A stretch of DNA of 29,412 nt from Gnetum montanum (Eukaryota > Streptophyta > Gnetopsida > Gnetales > Gnetaceae), in NCBI GenBank assembly GCA_015680685.1, contig MNCI01021020.1, positions 1,402 to 30,813 of the forward strand. The letters are read 5' to 3'. Below, piece by piece: positions 9,797 to 20,539 of the stretch. The notes under the pieces were generated by a model. That model did not search any database. It saw nothing but the letters and a program-made list of their open reading frames with translations, and was not told where the DNA came from. The position numbers and the translations under genes are program-made. Position 1 is the stretch's first letter; every line of letters begins with the position of its first letter.

Positions 9797-10226
9797 TAAA
9801 GACTTTATTTGTCTTCCTGTTAGTGGTTGGGATGGAATGGTAAGAAGCTCGTGAAAAACACCCAAGCACTTAAGTAAGAAGAAGAGTACAAGGAGTATTG
9901 AGTCCCCTTGAAGTCACACCCTCCACAAACCTTTGAATCTTTCCCAATTTCGGAACTATCAAAGTTACCAATTGATTAAAAATTTCATTAATGGAAGAGA
10001 CCTCAAACTCCCAGAATAAGGAAAATCATAGAGTTTATTAGGTGGGTGGATGATGTGGACTCACTACCTATTTCATGAAAAATAAACCATGTCATAGTCA
10101 TCAGACATCAGAATTCAAAAATAAAAACCAGACATTGACAATTACAACATTAAGCACAAATCATCATTATTAGGCAACAATAGTGGTGCTGTGTCCTATA
10201 GCAATAAAGCACTTTATTAGAAAAAA

Positions 10227-10505
10227 TTAATGAAAATTCACACTTAAAAAAAATAAAAAAAATAAAGTAAAATATATAATAAAGTGTAAAATAATTAAGA
10301 AGAGTTCAAAGGTACTAACGATGGTGCAAAATTGGGAAAATTTTGAAAAGAAAAAATTTGTAAAATAAATAACTTGTAAAATCAAAAATGTGGAAAATAA
10401 AAATAAAAAAACTGAGAAGCCATATGGATCATTAGCATGGATGGCCATCTTCCCCACAAGTGAGTTGGAAAGAGGAGATCCAAAAAATGGAACATGGTTG
10501 TCCAT
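10227..10505 (-). pseudogene. Short hydrophobic reading frame after integrase (inner)
   Basis: This open frame of 92 codons begins MDNHVPFFGS, contains MAIHAN and then runs into a Phe/Leu-rich stretch. The outer copy has a related frame at 21635-21877 (MAIHAN shared). It could be the decayed C-terminal tail of Pol followed by a T-rich tract that happens to encode Phe. It could instead be a small membrane protein. I favour the first reading. Confidence 0.4.
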
Positions 10506-10659
10506 TCGTCAAGGTGGTAGTTGCACTAGCTTGTCTTGGCTCTAGGAAAGGTTTTACTTACTAGATGTTGACCAACTGCTTTTTATTTGGGCTTTTAGAC
10601 TTTTATATTAACATGGCCCCAAAGGAAAAATTTTGATGAATTATACAAGGCCCCTATCA

Positions 10660-11650
10660 CAATGTTTGGAATTTTGTCTTCTGGGATACGTGTGTGGGGT
10701 TCCAATAGAGATTCTTGTCTCCTAGTTGAAATGCTACTTTTTGTATTTTAAGGTCATGAAATTGCTTGTTGAATGCCTTGCGCACCTCATTCAAAGATAG
10801 GGCCATCAATTAGTTTTTATCTAGCACATTTAGGTTGATCAATCTTTCTTTTTGTGCTAGACTTTGGTCAAGATCCAAATCACATGTTGTTGAGAGTGTA
10901 TGGAGCTCGGACTAAATCAGGAGCGTTGGAAGTTTTTCATACACTAACTTGTAGGGAGAGTAGCCAATAGGGAGTTTTCATGTTGAGCAATAGGCCAAAA
11001 GGACATCATTGAGTTTGGTGCTCCAATCTCTCCTATATTTGCTTATGGTTCTTGTTAAGATCTTTGTGATCTATTGGTTAGTTACCTCTACTTGAACTTT
11101 GGCTTAGGAGTGGTAGGGTGTTCCTAATTTATGTTCAACCCCCAAGCATTGCATCAACTTTCTAAAAGTGGCACCTGTGAAATGAGTTCCATTGTTAGAA
11201 ATTAGTATACATGGAATCCCAAACGTATTTACAACATTTTGTTATATAAATCTAGTAGTAGTGGATGATGTATAATTAGTAATAACTACTGCTTTTGTCC
11301 ATTTGGTGTAGTAGTCAACTGCTATGATGATATATGCCTTTCCATTAGAAATGGGTGTGATGGGACCTATGAAGTCAACATCCCATATGTCAAAAGGCTC
11401 CAGTGGTTATATCCACTATTGAGGATCTTCCATTCAAGTAGTCATCCCACCATCTCATTGACAACATTCACAAGATCGGACAAACTGGTAGGCATCCCTG
11501 AAGATTGTAGGCCAATAGTATTGCCATTAGGATTTTTATGGCTATGTGTCTCCCTATGTAGTGGCCTCCGTAAGGCAATTCGTGAGCATCCTAGAGAACA
11601 TGCAATTAATCTTCATCAGGGACACACTAATGAATTAGGCCATTGGCACA
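10660..11650 (-). pseudogene. pol: Integrase domain of pol (inner)
   Basis: This domain inserts cDNA into the chromosome. The N-terminal zinc-binding part is recognisable (DAHELPYGGHYIGRH and SCECCQ). The core shows WDVDFIGPITP with the first catalytic Asp, and AVDYYTKW. The segment that should read Ser-Asp-Asn-Gly reads ISNNGTHF, so the second catalytic Asp is Asn (codon at plus 11194-11196). The third, Glu, is kept (QVEVTN). Several stops are present. A Pol tail with KLPIGYSPYKLVY follows. Confidence 0.9.
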
Positions 11651-11849
11651 CACCTTGTAGAGGTGTCTGTTGATTTCTATGAAGTATTTGGCCTAATGAA
11701 GAAATTATTGCTTCTTTTTGAAGTCAAGATCTTGTGGAATCTCTTGAGTGAGAAGATAGGTGAGGATGCAATTATACCATGTTGTTTCTGTAGACATTTG
11801 ATCATTTATTGCTCATGTATAGAGGAGTTTGTCTAGAAATTGATCAGAG

Positions 11850-12245
11850 AGTGGGCTCTCCTCCTTTTTATTATCTCATCTTAATCGAGAGATGTGGTTA
11901 GTGATCACATTCTCGATCTCTTTTTGATCTACCATTATGAGATCAAATTCCTGCAAGATCACGAGCCACTATATGATATGAGGGCTTACCCTTAGCTTGT
12001 TCATGAGGAAGTGGATTACATTGTTGTCCATGTGTATAAATACTTTGTAGCCAAGCACACAGTGTCTAAACTTTTCAAGAGCATACATCACTATCATTAG
12101 TTTCTTCTCGGTGGTGGTGTAATTTAATTATGCTCCCACAATGCTATATCTTGCAGAATGGATGTAGTGTGGACATTTCTTATCGTCTAACTAAATGAGC
12201 ATAGCTCCCAAGGTGTAGTTAGATGCATCTATCATGATGTGGAAT
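11850..12245 (-). pseudogene. pol: RNase H domain of pol (inner)
   Basis: It degrades the RNA strand during reverse transcription. Motifs are IDASNYTLGAML, NYTTTEKKLMIVMYALEKFRH and FIHMDNNVIHFL, and the acidic residues Asp, Glu and Asp of the catalytic set are visible. The conserved end before integrase, VDQKEIENVITNHISRL, corresponds to the usual GT.N.VADHLSRL pattern. Stops interrupt it. Confidence 0.88.
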
Positions 12246-12469
12246 GATCTAAACTAGTCTAGTGCCCATAAAATTGGTGTTTCTATGAGTTTCTCCTTTA
12301 ACTATTGGAATGCTTGTTCACATTCCCTAGTCTAGATGAAAGGTACATCTTTCTTTGTAAGCTCTACCAATAGTTTTAAGAAATTAGAGAAATTATCTAT
12401 GAATCTTTGGTAGTAGCTAATGTGTCCAAGAAATAATTGAACATCTTTAATAGTTTCTGGTTAGTGGGT

Positions 12470-13130
12470 TATTCCTTGGATGACCCTTATTTTCTCAAGG
12501 TCTACCTCAATCCCTTTTTGAGTGATTCTATGCCCTAGTACAATGCCTTCTTGGATCATGAGGTAGCTGTTTTACCAGTTGAGTCACAGATTTATTTCTA
12601 TACATCTTTTTAGTACTTGCTTGAGGTGGTCCAAGGCTTGCTTAAACATAGCTTCATAGGTGGAGAAGTCATCCATGAAGACTTCCACACCACTACCAAT
12701 CTGCTGCTGAAAGATGCTAAGGAGCAGGTGTTAAAATGTTGCAGGGGCATTGCACAAACCAAATGACATCTTACAATATGCAAAAGTCCCCTAGGGACTT
12801 GTGAATGTTGTCTTGGCCTGATCTTTTGGTGTAATTTGGATTTGGTTATAGCCACTATAACCATCTAAGAAGCTATAATAGTAATTCTGGAGATAGTGTC
12901 TAATACTTGGTCCACAAATGGCAATGGAAAATGATCTTTAAATATTGCCATGTTCAACAGCTTGAAGTTGATGCAGACTAGCCACTTGCCACCTTTCTTT
13001 GACATGATTATGAATGAGCTAATCCACTCACTATATGCGATGGGATAGATAAACCACCTTGAGGAGTTACTCTATTTCCTCCTTGACAATCTGCTTCAAT
13101 TTGGGATTCAACCATCTCTATGGATACCTT
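12470..13130 (-). pseudogene. pol: Reverse transcriptase domain of pol (inner)
   Basis: RNA- and DNA-dependent DNA polymerase. Visible motifs are LNPKLKQIVKEEIE, FLDGYSGYNQIQI, FGLCNAPATF and the catalytic box EVFMDDFS (about plus 12664-12684) with both Asp residues kept. IVLGHRI and LFLGHISYYQRFI follow in the thumb/connection. The finger region is shifted between frames, and multiple stops are present. The wording around PKLKQ...KEE and GH.I is typical of the Athila/Tat branch. Confidence 0.92.
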
Positions 13131-13137
13131 CTTGGCT

Positions 13138-13494
13138 TCATGGCTGGTTGATGTAAATGTGATGCTGGCATATCCATGGATCAATTCCAGTCAACTCAGG
13201 ATATGAACAAGCAAAGGTTGCTGGCCATTTTTTAACCACCTTTAACAACCTTTCTTTTTGTTCAGGAGTAAGTTTGGCATTGATTATGACTGGTCTACCA
13301 TTATTTAAAAATGCATATTCTATGCCAGTCGATAGGGTTTTTAGTTCTAGGGGCTCCTGCTTGAAGTTATCAAGGATTTCCAACTCTCCCCAATAGGTAT
13401 CGCCATATTCATCTTCAGAGAGCTGGTGTTGAACTTGCTCAAGTTCATTCATGCCTTCAACATAAGAACATGTTAGGCTTTCAATTAGTTCCAT
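13138..13494 (-). pseudogene. pol: Protease-RT spacer of pol (inner), open for 118 codons
   Basis: This is an uninterrupted piece of Pol. It has LELKTLSTGIEYAFLNN, PVIINAKLTPEQKERLLKVV and ELTGIDPWICQHHIYI, the conserved stretch ahead of RT in Athila/Tat-type Pol proteins (usual form: LK.LP..L.YAFL...PVII...L...QE, then GI.P..C.H.I). The outer copy has it at 18658-18957. It is the longest well-preserved piece of Pol in the window. Confidence 0.88.
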
Positions 13495-13542
13495 GCATAG
13501 TGTGCTACTATTTGAGTTAGTTATTAGCCACTAGGCACCCTT

Positions 13543-14075
13543 CTATTTTGTGGCTGTTATGTATAGACACCTTTGAATATCTATTTCTTGTGCACACTGA
13601 TTGCATCCATTAATGTATGTGCTTTTGATGGACCAAATATTTTGCACATAATTGCACCCATTATCAATGTATGTGATGCATGGAATACACTTCTTCTCTA
13701 ACTTTCCAAATTCATTTTCCTCGGAGATTTCCAAGGAGAGGTCCCTTATGCCCATTCACACATCAACTGTGCTTAACCAAGCTCTTCCCATAATGATGGG
13801 AAAGTCACCTTTGCAATTCTCAACCTTGATCACTAGAAAATTAGTAGGATAGGACCACCCACAAACTATGGTCACAATGTCCTCTACTTACCCCATAGGG
13901 ATAGTAATTGAATGGTTTGCCAATTCCAAATGAATGTTGCTCTTATTGAGAGGTGGTAGGTTCTAGGCTTTATACATGTCATGGGAGATGAGGTTGACAC
14001 TGAAACCAAAATCAAGAAGAGCCTTGCATCGCTTATGTCTAGTGATCTGTAGGTAAATGAGTGGACTTCCTGGGT
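13543..14075 (-). pseudogene. pol: Aspartic protease domain of pol (inner) and its C-terminal spacer
   Basis: The polyprotein-cleaving protease shows KALLDFGFSVNLIS at plus 13985-14026. The catalytic Asp is present, with Phe-Gly in place of the usual Thr/Ser/Leu-Gly. LANHSITIPMG and VEDIVTIV follow, then MGRAWLST, equivalent to the usual LGRPFLAT flap end. This order is typical of Athila proteases. The open piece at 13543-13755 continues past the domain with several Cys residues and no recognised fold. Confidence 0.85.
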
Positions 14076-14349
14076 TAGATCATTTCATGGGAAGATGGCC
14101 AACCTTAATCCAATCAGAAACAACATGAGTTAACATCACAGTAAGGATCCAAGGTGACGTTTGGTTTAAAGGGCACTCAAAGGTGTTGGATGTAGAGGAT
14201 GAGAGTACTAGAGATGTAAGGCAATCAACCATATTGGGTTGTGAGGGTTGGAGAGGACTATTGGATCAAAAGAAGGGTCTTTTCTTAGATCAATTATCTA
14301 AACCACTTGGTTGGAAAGCTACTTGTGAATGTATAGCCCTCATAGCATT

Positions 14350-16504
14350 TCATTGTTGCGGCTGTGGAGGAATCTCACTTGCATGGATGGAGTAGAAGAT
14401 AACTAGGTAGAGGGAAAAGGAACATGTGCAGAAAGATGTAGAGGATGGTATGGATATGGGTTCTTCCCTCAAGTCGATGGTGAATGTGTTCAATGGTACT
14501 CTGGAGGGTAATAGTAATGCGCAAATGAGGCATGGCTTGCAGAACTTGTTGGATAAATCAGTTGCTAAACATAGTATCCATATGGATCTAGTTGTCTATA
14601 AGGATATTGCTGCCTTGGCAGCAACATTCCCCAAAATTGTGGTTGGTGCTAGTATTGTTCATATGGTTATGGTGGAGCTCCACTTAGGTAGTAAGCTTTT
14701 TATTGTTGGTGGCATTGTCTTGGATTGCCTTGAGGATAAGGTAATCATTTGGGTGCTTGCCTATGTGCTAGTCAAGGATTCAATGCACACATCCTAGACT
14801 CTTGTAAGTGTGACATCATAGGGAAACATCCCTTTGAATTTTTATATTGACAAATGTTACAACTAGTATCATCTTCAGAGTCTATCTCCACAACTTCCTC
14901 TATGGCAACAACTTTGCCCTTACCTCTTTGGTAGGCATGTTCAACTTCTTTTCATGTCTTGCGGTTACAATCACTATTTTGCTCTTTTGATTCTTTGGAA
15001 ATCTTCATAGGAGTTTAAAATTTTTCATCCAAAGAGTCCCATAATTTATCAACCTTTGTCAAAATATTAGAAATAGATTTTTAGATGGGCAAGGTTTTTC
15101 TATTCACCACTTCATCGAGTGGTGACTTCTCCTCGTCACAAAATCAGACCTCCCATTTCCTAATGGAAGGATCCTTATTATACTCTTCTACACTTTCCCT
15201 TTTTCACAACTCACCTTCTTCTTTTACTACTTGTTCTATCAACCTTTGGATCTGATGAGCTCTTAGTTCAAATAGTGTCCCTTGGGTATACACCCCAAGA
15301 GTTCTTCTAGTTTTTGCTTTGAGCCCATCTATGATATGGCAAAGTTGTTTCCTATGAGAATAACCATGGCCAAGGCATTAGTGTAAGAGTGAATAATATC
15401 TACCCATAGCAACATCCAAGGGTTTATGTATTTCTTGTTTCCATCCTTGGATTTGCCTCCTTAGATTAGACACTCTAGAGTACATTTTATATTTTTCGTT
15501 CAATAACTCCAACATGGTACTCCAGATGCAAATAGATTCTAGCTCTAAGAACCAATACCAACTTTCAACTTCCTTCATGAGTATCCTAGGCAAGAGCTTT
15601 AATTTTTTCCATTCATTTTTTATGTTCTGTAAGGCACATGCATCATGGAAAATTTGTAAATGCGTTTGTGGATAAAAGTTGTATCCCCCCTCAAATCTTG
15701 GGATATTATTCATGTCTAAGCACTTAATCTGACTATCTTTCATATGCCTGGTTGGAATTCTAACTACCTTTGCAATGTTAAGCATAATTCTAGTCACCAA
15801 CAAAGGTTCCTCATCATGATTGTGTCAATGATGGTTCTTGCCACCTCTACATTTCTTGGTAGATGAAGAGGAATGTTTGGAATTAGATGAAGAGAAAGTT
15901 CAACCACCACTGCCACTGTGGTGTCCACCACCATGATTCTGCTCATTACGATCACCATCCTTAGATCCCTTGCTATCATGATGTTTGCCCAAGTTCCTAC
16001 CTTAACTATCACTTTTTCCTAAACTTGGTTTATGAATAGTTGATTGCATATTCAAGGTCACACCCTCATTACTAGCAATAGGGGGTGGAGAATCTTCATG
16101 TTGAGAACCTTCAAAGGAAGGATCCTCATTGTCATCTTAATCTAGTAAAAACAAGGGATTAGTGAAATTTTTCCCCTTCGTAGCCTCATGGTGCTTCTCC
16201 TAATGTCGATCTCACTTGCATTATATTTCAGTAGGATGGTAGTCTCGAGTGTCATAACCATTCACAATGTATTCCTTATGAAGATCTAGAATGCCCAACT
16301 CTTAAAAGTTTGAAATAGCATCTTGGGTATAGATTGATCGGGGGCTAAGACGATGTTGCCCTCCATATCACACCATTGCAACTGTTCATCCTGATGTAGA
16401 ATGAAGGTGAAGTTCGATACATACTCATTTGGATGAGTATATATCACTTTGCACTCCTATGGAACTGGCGATTTGACATCTTCACACTTGTGAGAAGAAG
16501 ACAT
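14350..16504 (-). pseudogene. gag: gag of inner element
   Basis: The start at plus 16504 (MSSSHKCED) is followed by FTFILHQDEQLQW and by a Ser/His-rich region. The open core (15378-15803, 141 codons) has LDMNNIPRFEGGYN, FHDACALQNI, EVESWYWFLELE and YKMYSRVSNLRRQIQGW, matching the retrotransposon gag fold family (PF03732 style). The knuckle at 14826-14861 is Cys-x2-Cys-x3-Asn-x3-Cys, where the outer copy has His. A Pro/Gln/Tyr-rich tail runs on to about 14350. It is broken by stops and one or more shifts. The stretch 14076-14349 is a poorly conserved linker to the protease. Confidence 0.9.
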
Positions 16505-16636
16505 TTAGCAAAACAAATAAAATTATCAGTGTGCTTAGTAGTTATTTATTATGTGAGAGTGATGTTAACCATGAGTTCATCCAACAATATTAATAATATT
16601 TACTAATCCTAGATAGTGTACATTTCACACACATAG

Positions 16637-16654
16637 TCCCTAGCAACGATGCCA
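16637..16654 (-). promoter_or_regulatory. Primer binding site, tRNA-Asp type
   Basis: The minus strand reads TGGCATCGTTGCTAGGGA, one base after the LTR. It matches 14 of 18 bases of the plant tRNA-Asp complement TGGCGCCGTTGCCGGGGA. All four differences are C-to-T or G-to-A transitions, as expected from deamination of methylated DNA. Confidence 0.92.
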
Positions 16655-16655
16655 A

Positions 16656-17572
16656 TGATGAGCAACGAGGTATCCCTATGCCCAACCATATGAATCATAG
16701 AGAGTTCATGTGTGATCTAGTTAAATTCTATGGACTTTATAGTTTCTAGTGAACTAGTCTTCTAGGCAATGAACCTTGCCCTAAGGTTATTCGTTATCTT
16801 CCAAATTATACTTGTGAAGCACATGGTATGGTTAAGTGTAATTAAGGCATATAATTTTTATATTTTTATGTTTTATAGTTTTGGTGCTTAAATAGAGATA
16901 AAGACAAACTACTAATTCAATGTAACTAACCTACTAGCCTCAAGGTAATCCTAACATAAGTATCTGATCCCACTTTTCATACACGTCCTAAACCCACATA
17001 TCCACTACTAGGTTACCAAGCACTATGCTATTGGGCATACCAAGCAATAACGCTACTAGGATTACCAAGCAAATACATGTTATGCTTGAAGCAATTATAC
17101 TTATGTATTTAATCTATCTAGCTTATCTTGTTCAATTATCTTAATTAGCTTAATTACTGGAAAACATTGAATAAGTAATTAAAAACATTAAATGCATAAA
17201 TGAAATATTTAATCTATCTAGAATGCTATAAGGTTTATTATAAAGCTCATCTTTATTGTCGCACACACTATCATGCTCAAGTACAACAATGCTCGAATAA
17301 AGATCTGTATACCCAATGACTCCAGCTGCAGGCACTTGGGAAAAATATTCTAACTTTCAAATAGACAAACTGCAAGAGCTCTGCCTACTACTATGAAAAT
17401 TGATTACCATAAATGTAATTGGTGGCTCATATTTATAGACTAGGAAAAACTCCTATGTCAATGGGATCATGCCGATGTAATTGACTACATCGACAGGCCC
17501 TTGTCGACAAGGCCTAGGTGATGGGGCCTCATCAATAGGGCCCAATCAATACAAAAAACTAAAACTCAATCA
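16656..17572 (-). repeat. 5' LTR of inner element
   Basis: This is the 917-bp partner of 4296-5212. Its end (plus 16656) reads GCTCATCA in sense, matching the family terminus exactly, and it is followed by one base and the primer site. The sense start (plus 17572) is TGATTGAG, a decayed TGATGAGC. It contains the TATA box at 17430-17437 and the same U3 and R/U5 sub-repeats. Confidence 0.95.
17430..17437 (-). promoter_or_regulatory. TATA box of inner 5' LTR
   Basis: TATAAATA on the minus strand is followed by TGAGCCACC, and the same octamer lies within the partner LTR's TATA site at 5067-5076. It marks the likely start region of the genomic transcript. Confidence 0.75.
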
Positions 17573-17577
17573 CTGAT
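17573..17577. repeat. Target-site duplication, right of inner element
   Basis: CTGAT pairs with TTGAT at 4291-4295. Outer gag sequence resumes immediately after it. Confidence 0.9.
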
Positions 17578-18105
17578 CCTTATGGATATTATGTTTAGTA
17601 GCTAGTCTCTCTATGTAACTATTCTAGTCACACTTCCTGACCACACCACTACTACCCTCCATAGTACTATAGAACACCTTCTCCAAGAGGGGAGTCTCCA
17701 TTTCCTTTTTATCCTCCTCAACATCCATCCACTTCTGCACCACCATCATTAATCCCTTTGCCACCTACTCCATTCATGCAAGGTGAAATATCTACCCAAC
17801 CATAACAAAAAAATTCTTCTAGGATAGTAAACTTACAGCTAACTCCTCAACCAAGTGGTCCTGAACCTAAGCCTCACAAGAGGCCATTCTTCAAAACCAA
17901 CAACTCCAGGAAGCCCTCACAAACACCTATGGCTACTCACCTTGCTACCTAAACCTTTGAAATTTCTCTCGAGTAGCCTTCAAACCAATGTGCTCCCCAA
18001 TTGCACACTATCATGTTGATCCATGTGGTCACAAAATGAATAAAGCCCAACCATATTCCTAGGAAAAGATCTGATCTTGGGAGTCCCCTTATTTACTTGC
18101 AAATC
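17578..18105 (+). pseudogene. gag: gag of outer element, 3' part, resuming after the inner insertion
   Basis: Sequence continues the Pro/Gln/Tyr-rich gag tail (PYGYYV, HHYYPP, then Pro-rich FYPPQHPSTSAPP), homologous to the inner tail around 14400-14600. A poorly conserved linker leads into the protease. Stops are frequent and mostly at TAG/TAA/TGA where CAG/CAA/CGA would fit. Confidence 0.82.
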
Positions 18106-18450
18106 ATTAACAATGAACTATGTAAGACTCTTTTGGATTTAGGTTTTGGAGTTAACTTAATTTCATAAGAGATATACAAAGCCTAATACTTGCTTGCCTT
18201 GAAAAATAGTAACATTATATTGGAGTTTGTAGACCAATCCATCACTATTCCTTTGGGACTGGTGGAAGACATTCTGACCAGTGTTTGTGGGTGGTCCTAT
18301 CCTATCAATTTCTTGGTGATCCATGTGGAGTTTTGCAAAGGAAACCTCCTTATCATCATCAAGTGAACATGGCTAAGCACAATTTATGCAAGGTTGGGGA
18401 TTTGAGACATTTCCTTAGATATTTTTAAGGACAATGGATCTAGTAAGATT
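18106..18450 (+). pseudogene. pol: Aspartic protease domain of pol (outer)
   Basis: Motifs are KTLLDLGFGVNLIS with catalytic Asp, then DQSITIPLGLVEDI, SYPINFLVI and a decayed TWLST where the inner copy has GRAWLST. In-frame stops fall between them. The alignment with the inner protease is continuous over about 110 residues, confirming that the protease keeps its place directly after gag. Confidence 0.85.
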
Positions 18451-19020
18451 GACAAGGAGAGAGTTCCATGCATCGCGTATAGCGACACAGGGTGCCATTG
18501 CATGTAAAGACTATGGACCATCAAAGGCACATCACTTTAAGCATGCAATCATTGTGTAGAAAAAATAGAAATTCAAAGGTGTCTGTACACAATAGTCACT
18601 AAACAGTAGGGCACACAGTGGCTGGAAATAGATAATGAGGCTAGATCAATAATATGCATGGAACTAGCTAAGAGCTTTAGTAGCTCCTACGTTAAGAGCA
18701 TGAACAAGTTGGAGTAGGTTCATTGCCAACTCTCTGATGCACAAAGTGAGATTGATTGGGGAGAGTTGGAGATCCTTAAAACCTTTAAGCAAGAGTCCCT
18801 TAACTTAAAGGCTCTACTAACAATAATGGAATATGCATTTCTAAACAATGGCAAGCTTGTAATCATCAATGTCATACTTGCTCTTGAATAGAAGAGGAAA
18901 TTATTGGAAGTTGTGAACAAATGGCCAATAGTCTTTTCCTAGTCATATTATGAGCTAACAAGAATTGATCTAGGATATGTTAGCATAGAATTTATACAAA
19001 TACCTCCATCAAATCTAAGA
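18451..19020 (+). pseudogene. pol: Protease-RT spacer of pol (outer)
   Basis: From about 18658 the frame MELAKSFSSSY continues through WGELEILKTFKQES, MEYAFLNN and KLLEVVNKWP. It aligns with the open inner piece at 13138-13494. It contains stops and ends near the RT start. Confidence 0.82.
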
Positions 19021-19640
19021 GGCAATAATAAAGATGCTTGAACCCAAAACTCAAGCAAATCATCAAGGAGGAGATTAAACAACTCCTCAAGGTAGGGTTT
19101 ATTTATCCCATTATAGATAGCAAGTGGGTTAGCTCACTTGTTATTATACCAAAGAAAGGAGAAAAGTGGAGAGTCTATATAAACTTTCAACTATTGAACA
19201 TATCCACCTACAAAGATCATTTCCCATTGTCATTTGTGAACCATGTTCTAGATACTATTACGAGGCATTGTTACTACAACTTTCTAAATAGTCATAGTGG
19301 CTATAAATAAATCCAAATTGCACTAGAGGATCATGCCAATATAACATTTACAAGTCCATGAGGGAATTTTACATACAAAAGGATGCCCTTTGACCTGTGC
19401 AATGCTCCCACAACATTCTAATGGTTGGTCCTAAGCATCTTCCAACAGTAGATCGGTAGTAGGGTAGAAGTCTTCATGGATGAATTCTCTATCTATAGGG
19501 CTACCTTTGAGTAAGTGTTAGACAACCTTGAGCAAGTGCTTCAACAATGTGTGGAGACAAACTCGAGGCTCAATTGGCAAAAGAGCCACCTGATGATCCA
19601 ATAGGGCATTATCTTGGGACATAGGATTTCAAAAAAAGAG
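19021..19640 (+). pseudogene. pol: Reverse transcriptase domain of pol (outer)
   Basis: The open part (19038-19310) has NPKLKQIIKEEIKQLLKVGF, YPIIDSKWVSSLVIIPKKG and DHFPLSFVNHVLDTI, the finger/palm start in Athila/Tat style. Beyond a stop come RMPFDLCNAPTTF and the catalytic box EVFMDEFSIY, in which the second Asp is Glu (codon 19482-19484). ILGHRIS closes the domain. The inner copy keeps both Asp residues, so the Glu is a lesion of this copy. Confidence 0.92.
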
Positions 19641-19909
19641 ATCAAGGTGGACCCAAAGAAATAAGGATCATCCAAGGAATCACTAGATAGCCAAAAATAG
19701 TGAAATATGTGAGGTCATTCCTTGGACATACTGGTTACTATAGGCACTTCAATGAAAACTTCTCAAAGAATGCCAAGATGTTGGTGGAGCTTACAAAAAA
19801 ATATGCATTGTTCATCTGGACTAAGAAATGTTAGAATGCATTCGAGTAGTTGAAGCAAAAACTCATAGAAACTCCAATTCTATGGACACTAGACTAGTCC
19901 AAGCCATTT

Positions 19910-20290
19910 CACATCATGACGGATGCATCAAATTATGCCTTGGGAGATGTTCTTACATAGATGGATGATTAGAAACGTCCATACTATATCCATTGTACAA
20001 GTAGGAGCATTGTGGATGCAAAAATAAACTATGTTACCACTAAAAAGGAGCTCATGGTAGTGGTGTATGTGTTAGAGAAATTCAGGCACTATGTACTTAG
20101 ATACAAGGTTTTTATGCACACAAACCACACTGTCATCTGGTTCTTGATGAACAAGCCAATGATGAGCCCTTGTGTCATATAGTGGCTAGTGATCCTTTAA
20201 GAATTTTATTTAACAATGGTTGATTGAAAGGGGACTAAGAATGTGGTGGTCGACCACTTGTCTCAATTAAGATGGAACAACAACAAGGAT
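19910..20290 (+). pseudogene. pol: RNase H domain of pol (outer)
   Basis: Motifs are MTDASNYALGDVL, NYVTTKKELMVVVYVLEKFRH and MHTNHTVIWFL, ending KGTKNVVVDHLSQL. The usual Thr-Asp-His of the third acidic position reads Thr-Asn-His, so that catalytic Asp is lost. Stops occur between the motifs. Confidence 0.88.
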
Positions 20291-20539
20291 GAAAGTCCAT
20301 TTCCTGATCAATTTCCTAATGAACTCCTCTTTGCTTGTGCTATTAATGCTCAAAATCCCAAGGAAACAAATTGGTACAATAACATTCACTCCTATCTACT
20401 CACACAAGAGTTGCGACAAGAGTGGGATCATAAGAAGAAAAAATAGTTTCTTCATCAGGCTAAACACTTTATGAAAATCAATGGCAACCTCTACAAGAGT
20501 TGCATAGATGGCCTAGTATGATAGTGTGTCCATGCTACA

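Larger units (their letters stand above)
8836..10226 (-). other. Non-coding spacer between pol and ORF3 (inner)
   Basis: I see no credible gene. The spacer holds a purine-rich tract on the + strand (9515-9556, a pyrimidine tract in the element's sense) and two tandem copies of a hairpin motif (9646-9694 and 9729-9796). The outer copy has recognisable counterparts at 22262-22431. The remainder is AT-rich. Confidence 0.6.
4296..17572 (-). mobile_element. Inner Athila-like Ty3/gypsy element inserted in a copy of itself, opposite strand
   Basis: A full-length 13,277-bp element reads right to left. It has a 5' LTR (16656-17572), tRNA-Asp primer site, gag, protease, RT, RNase H, integrase, a spacer with hairpins, a TATA-bearing U3-like segment, ORF3, a purine tract and a 3' LTR (4296-5212). 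Both LTRs are 917 bp. Order and length match the outer copy. Sampled stretches of the two LTRs look roughly 80-85% identical by eye, so the insertion is old. All genes carry stops. Being inserted in the outer element, it is the younger of the two. Confidence 0.95.

Noticed and set aside
11419-11673. Plus-strand frame over the inner integrase
   Set aside because: It is antisense to the integrase zinc-binding region and has no recognisable content.
12610-12864. Minus-strand frame over the reverse transcriptase
   Set aside because: It is an off-frame reading of the RT domain, whose true motifs (LCNAPATF, FMDDF) lie in another frame.
14426-14797. Open frame of 123 codons on the + strand, antisense to gag, with a related antisense frame in the outer copy (4102-4290 and on)
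   Set aside because: The sense strand encodes a Pro/Gln/Tyr-rich gag tail conserved in both copies. Codons such as CAA, CAG and CCA give no stops on the other strand, so the antisense frame is a by-product.
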